A stretch of DNA of 19,460 nucleotides from Tetmemena sp. SeJ-2015 (taxonomy: Eukaryota > Ciliophora > Spirotrichea > Sporadotrichida > Oxytrichidae). The notes beneath the pieces are model-generated. The model had not been told where the DNA came from, did no database searches, and saw only the letters and a program-made list of their open reading frames with translations. Below are positions 1-11,461 of this stretch, piece by piece. Where the stretch lies: NCBI GenBank assembly GCA_027382625.1, contig JAJKFJ010021325.1:1-19460 (forward strand). The letters run 5' to 3'. A program made the translations under genes and the position numbers. Each line of letters begins with the position of its first letter. Within the stretch, counting starts at the first letter, position 1.

Positions 1-1651
1 TAGTAGCAATAAGACAGAAGCCAATAAGAGAATTTATGTTCATTGAATTAATTTCAATTGAAACTTAATAATAGAGTTATTAACAAATATTATTTCCAAT
101 ATAATTACTTAATATATTTAAAGTTAGATAAACGCTGAGGTAAAATTTAAAGTAGGGAATCATTTTCAGTATTCATCGAGAACTTTATATTATGAAAATA
201 TAAATAAATTTTTCATCAAAAAATTGAAAATAATTTATTTGTTTTTTTCAGCTATAATTGGTTGACTTAAGTTGTTGTTATTTGTTTATTAAGAAAGAAA
301 ATTAATTTAAAGCTACTTTTCTCGTATTTTGGCACAAGAAATTAAATTAAATTGCTCTTTTATTTCTTTATTTTTTAGCTGAGTAATTTAAAAAATATAT
401 ATTAATTTTATTGATATCTATATTTTTATTTTAAAGATTAACATTTAAAGTAAACATTCTTAATTATTTTTTCCTTTAACTACTGAAAATTAATTTTCCT
501 TTAGTGTTTATAAATAAAGCAAATATAAAATTAATAAAAATATTAGTTTTTCTCAAATTTGCATTACAATATTAGAATTTTATTATTGTGAACTTGTTTT
601 TTGCCTCTTTTTATTATTTCTCCCTATTTATTTTTTGTGTCTCTATAATCTTGGCTTTTTCTTTTGAGGATCTTAGTAAATCTCAGAAAGAGATTTCAAA
701 TAAATATATTAAAGCTAAATTTTAATTTAGCCTATTTTAAAATTAATTTATAGATAAATATCGCAAATTTATTTTTATATACTCTCAATATAAAATAAGA
801 TTGAAGGTGAATATCTTATTCTTGTATATTTGGAGTTGGAGATAATTCTTGCACATTATACAAACTAAATTAATAAATTAAAATGAGTTGCTTCTTCACC
901 TTTACTTTTCTTACACCCGGATTAAATTCATAAAAAGAGCTTTAATTTAGTTTAAATAAATGATGAATTAAACAATTATTTTCAATTTCAGATATAGAGT
1001 TCTTAAAAATTGCTACAACTTTCTTGAAAGCAGAAAGTATGGTATTCATTTATCCTTAATATTTAATTTTGTTTACAATAATAAAAAAGAATTTTCTTAT
1101 TTCATCTCCTTTATTAGGATCTTAAATAATTAATCTGCAAGTTTTTTTATTTAATTTCTTATTTGAAATTCTCCTTCAAAATTTACAATGAGATAAGGTT
1201 TACTTCCATATGTTTTGAGCTTTCAATTTATGTTCCATTTAAACAAAATGGAATTTATTGCTGTTTCACTCTGTAATTTAAATAATAATTCATACAAAAA
1301 AGAAAGCTGGAAACTTTATTTTCTGCATTTATAAAAAATATAAGGTCTCCATTTTGTTTAAATTAAAAAATAGATTATAAGTTTTTAGTTTGTGGTCATT
1401 TCTGCTTTGAAGGTTAGAAATAAATAAAAATAAATAAAAGTATGATGAGTTTTATCTTATATATCTTTTATTAATTCTAGTTCGATTTTTAATAAGAGCC
1501 CTTCTAATTAGTTAAGAAAGTTCTATAAACACGATTGAGAAGTTTATAATCATCTACAGAACGATCAACATAATTATTATTCAAAATTTATTAATATATC
1601 CATTTACACCATTTAATATCTTAATAAATTAAATCTTATTAATCTAAAATT
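1..1651. other. AT-rich stretch without a recognisable gene
   Basis: Almost pure A/T with short G/C interruptions. I found no motif-bearing reading frame on either strand with TAA/TAG read as glutamine, and no tRNA-like or CRISPR-like structure. It could be intergenic DNA or germline-limited DNA. TGA and TCA triplets occur in all frames at roughly background spacing. Confidence 0.6.
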
Positions 1652-1665
1652 TAATTCAGTTTAAT
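1652..1665 (+). repeat. Left 14-bp direct repeat flanking GC-rich insertion
   Basis: TAATTCAGTTTAAT occurs here and again, identical, at 2208-2221, bracketing the GC-rich island. A 14-bp perfect duplication fits a target-site duplication of the kind left by LINE/SINE retrotransposition. In AT-rich DNA a repeat of this composition could also arise by chance. Confidence 0.55.
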
Positions 1666-1860
1666 TATTATTAAATTAAAAGGGTTAAAATTCAGGACGC
1701 CACACGGCCGGCACTAGGCACCGGTCGCCCTTTTCCCCTGAAGGCTTTCTGGTTTGGTAATCCATTGGCTGGTGGGTGAGTGCTTAAAAGAGGCAAGGGA
1801 AAAATGGCAGCCGAACCCCTGGGGAAGGTGGTTGAGCTGCTCACTGGAGAGATAATCAAA

Positions 1861-1879
1861 GGGAGTGGTTCCCACTCCC
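1861..1879. other. Perfect 8-bp hairpin in GC-rich insertion
   Basis: GGGAGTGG and CCACTCCC are exact reverse complements separated by three bases (TTC). With the hairpins at 1983-1997 and 2031-2050 it suggests that a transcript of the island would be strongly structured. Confidence 0.5.
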
Positions 1880-1982
1880 CTCCTAATCCTTTTAGGCGTG
1901 GAGGGATGTGATCTATGGGCAAACACTCAGTCATGCAGCTGGACAGCAAGCCAGACGCTACGGAGCAGCGACTTGCTCTCGG

Positions 1983-2004
1983 TCCGAAGCTACCGGATTT
2001 TTTT
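1983..2004 (+). terminator. Possible Pol III-type terminator (short stem then T7)
   Basis: TCCG and CGGA form a short stem (1983-1997) followed directly by seven T residues (1998-2004). RNA polymerase III stops at runs of four or more T, so this would suit the end of a small RNA gene in the GC-rich insertion. No convincing A-box/B-box pair was found upstream, so the call is weak. Confidence 0.2.
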
Positions 2005-2030
2005 CCCCTTTTAGGTTTTTTGGATGGTCT

Positions 2031-2050
2031 GCAGAAGGGGGGGCTTCTGC
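2031..2050. other. 7-bp hairpin with all-G loop
   Basis: GCAGAAG and CTTCTGC pair exactly around six G residues. It is the second strong hairpin inside the GC-rich insertion. Confidence 0.5.
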
Positions 2051-2075
2051 TCAGAGTGTGAGGTGGCGGGGGTGC

Positions 2076-2153
2076 CACGTGTTTAATATCCCTATTCGGC
2101 GGGTAGGTTTGTGTGCGTCAGATAAGTGCGTCACAGCAATATCATTGACGTCA
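2076..2153. promoter_or_regulatory. Cluster of bZIP-type binding motifs
   Basis: CACGTG (G-box/E-box) lies at 2076-2081, TGCGTCA at 2114-2120, TGCGTCA at 2127-2133 and the full palindrome TGACGTCA (CRE) at 2146-2153. Read on the minus strand this is three TGACG cores, two of them 13 bp apart, beside an ACACGTGGC sequence. That arrangement resembles as-1/CRE plus G-box promoter modules known from plants and plant pararetroviruses. The motifs are seen directly; regulatory use is inference. Confidence 0.3.
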
Positions 2154-2207
2154 CGGCCTATCTTATTTATGCCGGGGGCCCTTTAATTCACTTAATTATT
2201 ATTATTA

Positions 2208-2221
2208 TAATTCAGTTTAAT
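2208..2221 (+). repeat. Right 14-bp direct repeat flanking GC-rich insertion
   Basis: Exact copy of 1652-1665 (TAATTCAGTTTAAT), immediately after the ATT/TTA-rich tail of the insertion. Confidence 0.55.
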
Positions 2222-5200
2222 CGACATTCTCAGAGCTTTTAAATCTTTATAATTTTTAGTCTAAACAAGAGGAGAAGTTAAAATAAAGTATTCAAATAAA
2301 ATATTGATTATTTTTTGAAAGGTAAAAAAATAAATCACATTTTTATATAATAGTAATCCTTTGATAAAAGAAAAAATCAGAGAAATTAATTGCCTTCCAG
2401 AAGTAACTCTTGACTAATTAATTTAATCGCCAACAATAATTATTATAATTAGAAAAATAGTCTTAAATTTAAAAATAACTTTTCAATATCAAAAAGTCTT
2501 ATATAATTAATTAATTTTAAAGCCCAAGGTTTGTCTGAGTTTCAAATCAATAGTGAACGTATCGGTATATAAAAGTAACAGCACACAAACTGAATACAGG
2601 ACAAATTCATTTAAGATACTTTGAGAATTCTACTTCGAAATATTGAAAGGCTTAATATGAATTTGGTAATTCAAGAAGAGAAGTGTTTGAATTATTACAA
2701 GCAGAATTTAAATTATTTTAGGATAGCCATACCCTGATTCTCGCCTATTAACACTAAAGTCATAGTGTAGAAAAGTTTTCGGACAACTGAAAAAATCTAA
2801 TAGGATTGAGAGAGGGAATTATTCTATTTCAAATTTTCAATTAGCACTCCAAATCTCTTTTCATATAAGGTTTCGTTCTTTATATTTTCTCTCAAGAAAA
2901 AAAGTACATCATTTATATGATTTACATATATCGAGCACAGAGGAAGAATGACTGCAACTATTGCTATCAGTATGCTTGAAAAATTTAAAATAGAAAGGGA
3001 GCCTAATATCTCACCAGTGAAATTGTAGCTTAGCTAAAAAAAATTATCATCTTGCTTAAATTTACTTAAGAAAAATTTATCAATCCGCATAAAAATAACT
3101 CCAGGATATTCTCCATGCAGAATCGTAACATTAATTACAATAAAATATATTAGACTGTAGTTTATCTTTTCATCAATTCTTTACATGCATCTAATCATTT
3201 ATGACAAGAACCTAAAAATCTCTTACTTTCTCGTTTTAAATAATCTCAGGGATAGTCCTATAGTAATTAGAGAAATCTATACAAATGAAAGATAGATCTT
3301 TAAATTAAAAAATAAAGTTGAATTATAGAAGAGGAATCCTTGGTTCTTTATCGAATTGAGTGAATTATATTTTATCATAACAATTAGCAATTGAAGTTTA
3401 AATCAATAGGAGGCTAAGTCTAAGGACCAGGGTAGTGGAATTTTTGGGGCAGTCTTGATGTTACTTAGATACTTTAAGTTTAAAAATAAATGTTGATTAG
3501 TCTTAAGTATTTTAATTTTAATTTGAATGAACTCTAAGAGAGCTCCAGTCATACTATTATAGCGCTATTCCTCTTAGAAGTATATCATTAGGCAAGATTC
3601 TTAACCAATATATCTCTAATAAGGCCCGTTTATATCTATGATAGAAGGTAGAAATCTTCAAGGGAATCTTAGGTATGTTAGAGTTTGCTTTTAGGTAGCA
3701 ATTAGCTACATCTAGGGATAGTATTTCGGGCTAATTACAGGAAATACCCTCCATAATATGATTTATAGATGCCACCTAACACAATTAAATAGTATCAATT
3801 AGAGTGGAGGGGTGGATTTTTTCCCCAACTTTCTTATTTAATCTCCCTTTTGAAGTTAAAAAGTTTGTAAAAGGGGTGGTAATGCTAGTTTTTTTCTTTC
3901 AATAAACTCATATTTTCTCTTTTAGATAGAGACCCAACTCCGTTTTGCAGCTCTTAGATATAATTGATTAACATATTAATGCAAAGGTGATAATTTTCTA
4001 GTAACTCAATTATTTATATATACTCAAGTATAATTTCTATATTCCATATAAATTCTTATTTCATCATCCCAAAAGCTTCATTGTAATCGCGATCATTGAA
4101 ATCATCAAAGTCAAATAGCATTCCGTTTATTTCTAAACATATATGACAAAGCTCGAAATAATTTACCATCTGTTGGAATCAGGTTGAAACTTGCAATGTC
4201 ATTAATTAGTCCGAAGAAAAATAAAGCATTAGCTAAATAATTGCTACAAACTTAATTTATAGCTGGTAAGAGTAATGATATTAGTGGAAGATGAGTGATA
4301 TATTAAAAGTTTTCAATTGTACCCCACAAGTACTACGCACTCTAGCTCCTAATTAAAATTAAAAGCCAATAACATACAAAACGAGATTAAGGATTATATT
4401 TGATCCAAAAATAGTTGTCATCGTCCATTAAACTGTAGTTGCAATCACAGTTGTAGCATCACTGAAATCTATAAAAATATTTAAGAGAATAAAAATACCT
4501 TTAGATACTTGAGGAGGTATACTTTTCTAAATTTAATATCCCTTAGGTATGTTGTATTCAAAGTTGGAATCTACGAAGCAAAAATTATTTAGAAACGTCA
4601 CTCTTAAATAGTCAATTTATAAACATATTTATTGAGTGGAAATGATATCATAGTAGTTTTAAATCTGCAACTCTAATTTGAGCGTTTAATCTTTAATCGA
4701 AGTAACGGTGAAGTAAAAATTAATAATTAAAGTTTGCTTTCTTCGATAATAATAAATGAGGCAATTAAATGACAAATGATCTTTATCAATAATTTTCTCA
4801 TTTAAGTGCAGAATATTTGAATAGAGAAGCACAATTATAATTTTAACTATGGTGCTAATGAACCTTTATCAAAGCCCTCTTCTCACCTAAAATTATTAAC
4901 ATTTTATTCATATCATTTACAATTCATTCCAAATCTCGTTCTTATAATTTTCTGATAGAATTAACTTCTAAAATTGTAACAGTGAAAATAATTTTAATAA
5001 ATCAAATTGTTGGATTTAATAAAATAATTGGGAGATAAACAGTAGTATTGCCTCACTCTGTAATGGAATTATTATATTTATAATTGAATAAAATCAATTA
5101 ATTTATGAGTAATAAAATAAGCCTTATAAGGTAATCTTGTCCAATAAAAAAAAACATTTTGCTTTATCGGTCACAAGACTTTTGAGTGGCAACCTAAGAT

Positions 5201-6880
5201 GAGAAATAGAAGTAAGACTTCCTTACTAATCAACTTATTTTTAAGATTGTCTAAAGGAAAGTTAGGCCATTCTTTATTTGTAAAATTTATTGATATCGAT
5301 AATAATCTAGTTAGCTTTATCTATGATATCGATCTAGAGTGAAAGGCTTACTAATTTACTATTACTTAAAACAAATTAAGATAAAGAGAGACAAATTTTT
5401 ATATTTTGATTAATTATGATTCTCTTTTCAGTTTTTTTTTTTAATTGAATTTTGTTATGAGAATAATTGCAGGATATATGTAAAGATTTTTGTCAAATTT
5501 TATCGTGACTTTATTGTAATAAATATATTTGACTTATGATTGACTTGATATATGTGATATTTTGGCTTGCATTTTGCTTTAAACTCTTGATAAATTTTCA
5601 ATGGCTTGATTAAAATATAAAGAGCTAGTTATGATTATTCCAGAATTGGTAATTAAATGCAAATTAATTTAACTGATTAATTGACTTTGATTTAAAGCTT
5701 AATTATCTATAAAATATGGAAAATAATTAACAGAATTCGGTTTCTGCTAATTACAATTATTTTTTAGGGATCGATATTCTATTAAGATAGAATAATTAAC
5801 AACAACTATAAAAGCAGGAGAAAAAATAAGAAAATATAAAAATTAAATCAACATGAAAAGCTTAAAAAAGTATGATAAAAAAGGGAAAGATGTTTTATAA
5901 GATTATAATTTTGACTTAATAAAAACAGATTAGCATACTAAAAATCATATCAGATAGAATTACGATTAAAAAAACTTCCATAGATTAAGGTATATCTAGG
6001 CATAAATATAGAAACTAAAAACATTCTATATCCTTTTTCCTGTATTCCATGAATTTCATTCAATAATGATTTCCTTAAAGGGCATCTTAATACTTTGCGT
6101 TCTATATAGTAACAGATAAACTGTAGCTATTGAACTTCGTCTAAATTAAAAATTAGCTAATCACTAGTTAGAACAATTTTGATAGAGTAGGTAATTGTAC
6201 CAAAGCAATCTTCTCCTTCTGTTATAGAGAGAGCATTATAAAATTAAAACTATTAACAAAATTTTAACTTCCACTTTTTACAAGTTAAACATCTGAAGTC
6301 TACGGAGAAATGCCGAGCTAAAACTTCTAGTCACCTTTAATTAAGGCAGTAATGCGATACTAGAAGTCCCAGCTTATATTATAAAATAATCTTAGACTGT
6401 TATGCTTTGAGGAGAGTACTCAAAATATGGGATATCTGTTTAAATATATTCGCTACCTTCAGAATAAATAACTAGAGTGAAACTTATTGATGGGTATTTT
6501 TATTTTGGGAGATCCTAAGTGAAGCTAAAATGAATAAAATTAATTACTAGAGTAGAAAGATTGAAACTTTGCAAGAATTACAATATTGTACGTGCCTGCA
6601 TAATTTTCTGTTTAAGTACTGACTTTTATTTTCCTATTGCTTGAATCTAAATTCAGAAAACTATAAACTGAACTTGGGCTGAGTGTATAATCAATGAAAC
6701 CACAATTAAGTGGAGTAATATTGTGCTATTGAAAGCTTATTTCTAATTAAACCTCGCCTATCGTATATTAAATGGTTGCAATAGTTGGAGTTTTAATTAC
6801 TTTCAGGTAATCTTCACACATTTTTACAACCAATAAAAATTATAGAATAATAATCAATGTGAACGATATTTCTGAGTTTA
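2222..6880. other. AT-rich stretch, no supported gene
   Basis: Long AT-rich DNA with slightly less AT-rich patches near 2520-2760, 3400-3900, 4060-4560 and 5990-6760. Several frames stay free of TGA for 200 codons or so, for example plus strand 3364-3987. In that frame about four fifths of the glutamine codons would be TAA/TAG, which is what random AT-rich DNA gives, so I do not call it. One hairpin (6316-6374) is listed separately. Confidence 0.5.
6316..6374. repeat. Two-part inverted repeat (hairpin)
   Basis: AGCT-AAA-ACTTCTAGT at 6316-6331 is mirrored by ACTAGAAGT-CCC-AGCT at 6359-6374. The 9-bp and 4-bp stems are perfect and separated by a symmetric AAA/CCC internal loop, with a 27-base apical loop. 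It stands out in this AT-rich stretch. No linked gene or element was recognised. Confidence 0.5.
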
Positions 6881-7255
6881 ATGAGTAAATTATTCCATCA
6901 AAGTAGTGTTGCACATAGATCTTAAATTTGTAAGAACCTTCACTTGCATAAATATCAGAAGATGCTCATTGATTTAATTATAATTTTAAGTTTTAATTTT
7001 GTGAAAGTGAAAATGAAAAAACTGGGAGATGTAGAAGTGGGATCTAGATTTGTCCAAGAATTGAGAAAATCATTTTCTTTATCACTAAATAATCTGTATT
7101 GCATTTGGCCGATAAAGTCACTGCAACCTTAGAGGCTGTATTATGCTATTTCCTAGGAGAATATCTAGCTATTTAAAACTTGGAAAATCTTAATTAAAAA
7201 ATCTTATCAAAGGGAAGTAAACTCACCCCTTGAATTTAAGAGGAATAGATGTTGA
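6881..7255 (+). CDS. Hypothetical 124-residue protein
   Basis: With TAA/TAG read as glutamine, ATG 6881 opens a frame of 124 residues to TGA 7253, with an in-frame TGA just upstream at 6860. Only four TAA/TAG codons occur, against five CAA/CAG. The middle part (about 7000-7130) is free of all three triplets and has a more gene-like composition than its surroundings, with charged residues before a leucine/serine-rich part. A later in-frame ATG at 6962 would give 97 residues. I see no domain and no signal peptide; residues 28-40 are hydrophobic (leucine/isoleucine-rich). An equally long frame could occur by chance, so confidence is low to moderate. Confidence 0.33.
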
Positions 7256-10200
7256 ATTTTAAAAAAGCATAAAATATGTGATTTCTGTATCAAGCTTATT
7301 ATTCATGTGGGAAATATATTTCAACGTCATTTATTATAATATGAATCAATTATAATATAATATATGAAATTTAAATTAAATGCTTGAGTAAAATATCATA
7401 TGAGCTTTTTTGTTTAGATGAAGATTTAAAAGCTTTATGATTAAAGTTTTGGAGAATTTATATTTTGCTAATTTTTAATTGTAAATTGTGATTTATGAGA
7501 GTTTTTATTCTAATCAGGATATATGTCATATGAATTATTAAAATAAAATTCTATCTTATAATATTTTATCTAGTTTGAAGAATTGATAAAAATTAGTTTA
7601 AATTTTGCTCTTTTTTAAAATATTCAAAATAATTTATAGTTCAATTTTATTCTACTTTATTGAACATATTATTTCTCATGCATTCTCTTTATATATTTAT
7701 GATTTAATTTTTTGATAAAATTTCACTTTCAAACTATGTAAAAAGTAATTATTTTCAATACAGAACATTATAAAGATGAAAATCTTATTTTAGAAGTATC
7801 ATTTATAAATTTATTAACTTGTTAGGTGATTGCTTGATTTTAATAATTTTTAATTAAGTTTGTTTGTTGTATGCTCAGTTGCTTTTTGGTTTTTTAACCT
7901 CTTTATTTTTATTTGAATAATAAAATGCATCTTCGTAGATAAAAATGAAGTCGGACATTGACTTACATTAATAATAATAATTAATTTATTCTATATAATT
8001 ATGTTGTTGCAGTTCTCACTTTAATTTTCTAAAAAATTGGTTTGAAGACTCCTCTCATCAGAATATGCTTGGATATTGACTTTTTAAGCTAATTCATTCC
8101 ACCCCTTGTAATCTTGCGGTGCAGTATTAATCTATACATCAATTTAGGAAGTTTACAAAACTGTGTAAAATTTAAATTTTTAAAAAGATGCACTATATTA
8201 TGTAAGTTGGAGTGATTCGAGTCTGTAATGGCTCCTCATTTTCAAATATCCCCTTAGCACATAAATTATCAATACTAGAGCCAAATAAATATAATAGGTA
8301 TTAAATACTCCCTGTTAAACAGTAGATGATTCCTGATAAGATCCGAAATAGTAAATCAATAATTTATTTTTGAATTATAATATAGATTTATTTTATATTA
8401 GAAAGCATTCTAAGAATTAGTCGCGTTAAAATTTTATAAAATATAATAAAAGATTGAAAGTTAATGTCAATGTAAGCAGATATTATCAAATTATTTAAAT
8501 AGCGAGAAGAAATAGGGATCTCTTTAATCTACTAGGCATAATATGTAGTGCTGCAGGGATGAACTTAAATAAAATTAAAGTACTTATATTTAATTAAAAC
8601 TCAAAATTAAGTATCTAAATAAATTTATGAGTAACATAGCATCCACTCAAGCTTAGATAACATATTATAGCTGGAATTTTGTTTATTATTAAATTTTAAA
8701 TAAATTTAAATCAAATTAAAAATTTAAATGAGGCTTTTTTAAAGTTTTAACAATAATATGAATAATTCATTTAGATGGAGTTTAAATTTTAAGTTAAATA
8801 ATTAAATGAAACACTTAGCTCTAGAGATAAAAGTTTTGAAGATAAAGAAATTGAAGTTTAAAAAGAAATTATATCTGAAGAATGCCATTCTCATTAAAGA
8901 AAATTTAAAAATATTATTTCAAATAAAAAAAATGCATTCAAAGGGAAATAAAGTTTTTAACTGCATTTATATAATAAGGATAATTATAATTTAAAAGAAT
9001 TTTGTAATTTTAAATAAATTTCATGAATTTTATTAAAAAAGATGTACCAATTGTTAACTTGGGAATTAAAGAATCATAAACTTAAAATTAAATAAGTATT
9101 ATGTAAAACTTCAAATATAATATTTATGGAGAGTTCCTTGTTTGTAATACATGCCTTGGATGTTAATTGAATTTATGCTATAGTCAAAACTCCATATTCT
9201 TTGGCTTGGACTTGCTTTTAATTTAAAAATAATAATTTAACTCGTTTTATAAATATTTCTTATTAATATTTTTTGATTTAGAAATTAAATTTATAATCAC
9301 TTAAAATAATAAGCATTTAATATATATTCTTCTCTGTTGAAAATTAGGTGTCCAAATATGTTTTTTAGACCAGAATCGCCACAAAAACCAGCGAAAATCA
9401 TATTATAGCTGAAAATTATTGAAAAATAGGGTTAATTTACAAATTATAATAAATTTTATAAAGGGAGATTATATAGAATGAACATAATTTTTTAAATAAA
9501 GCATATAGAATTTAAGAAGAATTATTTAAATAATTAAGTTTTGTCACAGATTTTAGCCCCAAATATAGTGAATTAGAAATTAAATTTAAGATTAATTGTA
9601 CTCAAAACTTGCTAATTAGAATTATTGTAGTTAAAATTAAAGAAGATATCATGTTTCTATTTGATTTGTTAGCGAAGAAGTTGTGGATTGGGAGAGAATG
9701 TTTTAACCATTTAGATTGTTAAAAGTTTGAATTGTAAATCCCTTTTTATTGATTTAATGATTAATTTATATTAATCAAATTTTTATACAATATTTGTAGG
9801 GTCTTAATCCAGGTATATAACTTGTACCGAGCCGTGTCTTTTTCGTTGAAATAAAACAGAACTTCATTTAATTCACCATCTATTTATTGGTAAAATTTAT
9901 TTTTTATATGTGAAAGTGATAAAATTAATTGCAATAAATTCTTTGATTGAGGTGGGAGTAATTCCAAAAATGCTGTCCTATAATAAATAAAAGAATAATT
10001 TATAATTTATATTTTTAATTAGATTTAAAATAGTTTGAGTCAAAAACTATTAGTTAATTTATTCCATTTATTATATAGATCTCTTCATATTCTTGATAAT
10101 TTTGAACTACGTATTTTTTACGAATTTATAATTTTTAATTAAACGGAATATTAATTAATGGAAGAAGGAGAAGATTATATTAAATTTAAAGGAATAGTTG

Positions 10201-10375
10201 TTGGGAATGCTAGAAAAAAGTAAAGAGAGAATCAAATAAAAAGTGGATGTGAGTTATTCGTGCTAATTATTCAAATCCCCTCCTCTAATATTATCCGTTC
10301 AGCCTCGATTTTTGACAACTGGCTAGGAAGCCAGCTTTTCCAGTAAGTAGCCACTGTTTTTAGTCTTTTTATTGA
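7256..10375. other. AT-rich stretch, no supported gene
   Basis: AT-rich throughout. A lysine-rich frame from ATG 8806 stays free of TGA to 9274, but it has many TAA codons and no motif, so it is not called. Near 10310-10340 a 6-bp perfect hairpin (CTGGCT-AGGA-AGCCAG) marks the start of a more GC-rich, gene-like region leading into the frame at 10376. Confidence 0.5.
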
Positions 10376-11461
10376 AATTTAGAGAAGTGGCTTCAAATCC
10401 AATCATTATTGACATGCTGGTAAAGAACGTTCCCTATAATTGGGATTTAATAAAGTAAAATTACAAATGGAAAATCTCATGAGTAGAGTCATCACTCCGG
10501 CAGCTCTCGCGAATGGCGAGTAAGCTAGTGGAATGATTTACCTCTTTTTTTGCAAATTTTTGTAGCAATACTCGACCACAAGGAGCGCTTACCAAGTTTT
10601 AACCCAGATGGCAAGTGCTTCGTCCTCCTTCGTCCAGGCCTTACAGAAGCAACTGATTATTTTTTGGGGGATCAGGGCTTAACGTACAATATTGTAGTTA
10701 ATTCAATAGCTAATAAGGGGTTGTTAAGGATTAATTTCGAAATATTTTCTTAGAAATATGTATCAGTTATTCATATAAATTTATATCATTAAAATTTAAA
10801 ATTTAGTCAAAGTTTTTTTTGTGATTTGCGTCTTCACTTAAAAAATTGTCTAAATAAAAGGTACTTTGTTATTCCCTGTAACTGGAAGAGATCTAACTAA
10901 AACAGAGATCTAAGCTAAAACTTTAAATTCGAAGATAGCCCTAAGAAAGACAGGAATCGAAATAAGATTTAATATCAAAATTAGATTACTAATTTAATAT
11001 TGCCAATTCAATTATAGCAGGGTTAAACTATGATTTAAATAGCAATTTTGTTGTAGATAATAACATAAAATAATCTTTTATACTTAAAATAAAGCATTTA
11101 CTTTCTAAAAAAAAATAAGTTCTCTTTAAATTTAATTGCAAAAAAAGATGCAGAAAATTATTATTTTGAGTCACACTTTATCCTTTAATTAGAGTAAAAT
11201 ATTTATTTAGAGATCTTGCATCTTAAACTTTCTGAAAATTTGATTACCATATAATTAAAAAGAGATTCTAAGATTTAATTAGATAATCTCTTGGGTCTTA
11301 ATTTAAGTATTATCCTCCCATGTAAATATATTTCTCATCTGATCTCAGCATTATTGAGAAAATCAGTGATTAAGTCAATAATTGAAAAGTAAAATATAAA
11401 ACAGACATTTAATTAATTGCCTCTTAAATTAAATTTGGGGTTTGATATAACGAACTTGAAA
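10376..11461 (+). CDS. Open frame upstream of, and in phase with, the acetyltransferase
   Basis: This frame follows a TGA at 10373 and has no TGA before 11984, whereas the other two frames of this strand contain about ten each across the same span. Its first part (10376-10740) looks coding: balanced composition, with an Asp-Gly-Lys-Cys stretch and a run of Leu-Leu-Arg-Pro-Gly near 10600-10640. From 10741 to 11461 it becomes AT-rich and about three quarters of the glutamine codons are TAA/TAG, yet TGA is still absent (the other frames have five and six). No in-frame ATG occurs before about 11030, so the start is unknown: an upstream exon, or an in-frame AT-rich insertion joined to the gene, are both possible. 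It may be the N-terminal part of the acetyltransferase gene or a separate fragment. I do not recognise a domain. Confidence 0.4.

Larger units (their letters stand above)
1666..2207. mobile_element. GC-rich insertion of unknown type
   Basis: About 490 bp (1695-2183) is abruptly GC-rich compared with both flanks. The core is bordered by AATTAAAAGGG on the left and CCCTTTAATT on the right (a short imperfect inverted repeat), and the right side ends in a short ATT/TTA-rich tail before the second copy of the 14-bp direct repeat. On the plus strand a frame runs from ATG 1804 (35 codons, TGA) and again from ATG 1915 (48 codons, TGA 2059). On the minus strand about 128 codons (1692-2078) are open even in the standard code. 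None of the translations matches a family I know. The duplicated flank and simple-repeat tail suggest a retroposed (SINE-like) copy. A chimeric assembly join is an alternative, but the AT-rich repeat flanks argue against it. Confidence 0.45.

Noticed and set aside
1692..2078. Minus-strand frame of 128 codons open in the standard code
   Set aside because: It begins at GTG, is Pro/Ser/Arg-rich as expected for a shadow in GC-rich DNA, and carries no motif. It is described under the insertion rather than called as a gene.
2657..3200. Apparent plus-strand frame if TGA also codes for tryptophan
   Set aside because: With all three stop triplets as sense every frame is open. TAA, TAG and TGA here occur at background rates.
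3364..3990. Plus-strand frame free of TGA for about 208 codons
   Set aside because: About four fifths of the glutamine codons would be TAA/TAG, at the rate random AT-rich DNA gives. A gap of this length is expected a few times by chance over this much sequence.
5290..5335. Two copies of TGATATCGAT about 34 bp apart
   Set aside because: Too short and AT-rich to separate from chance, and no associated element.
8806..9276. Lysine-rich plus-strand frame free of TGA
   Set aside because: Composition equals that of the surrounding AT-rich DNA, with many TAA codons in the second half and no motif.
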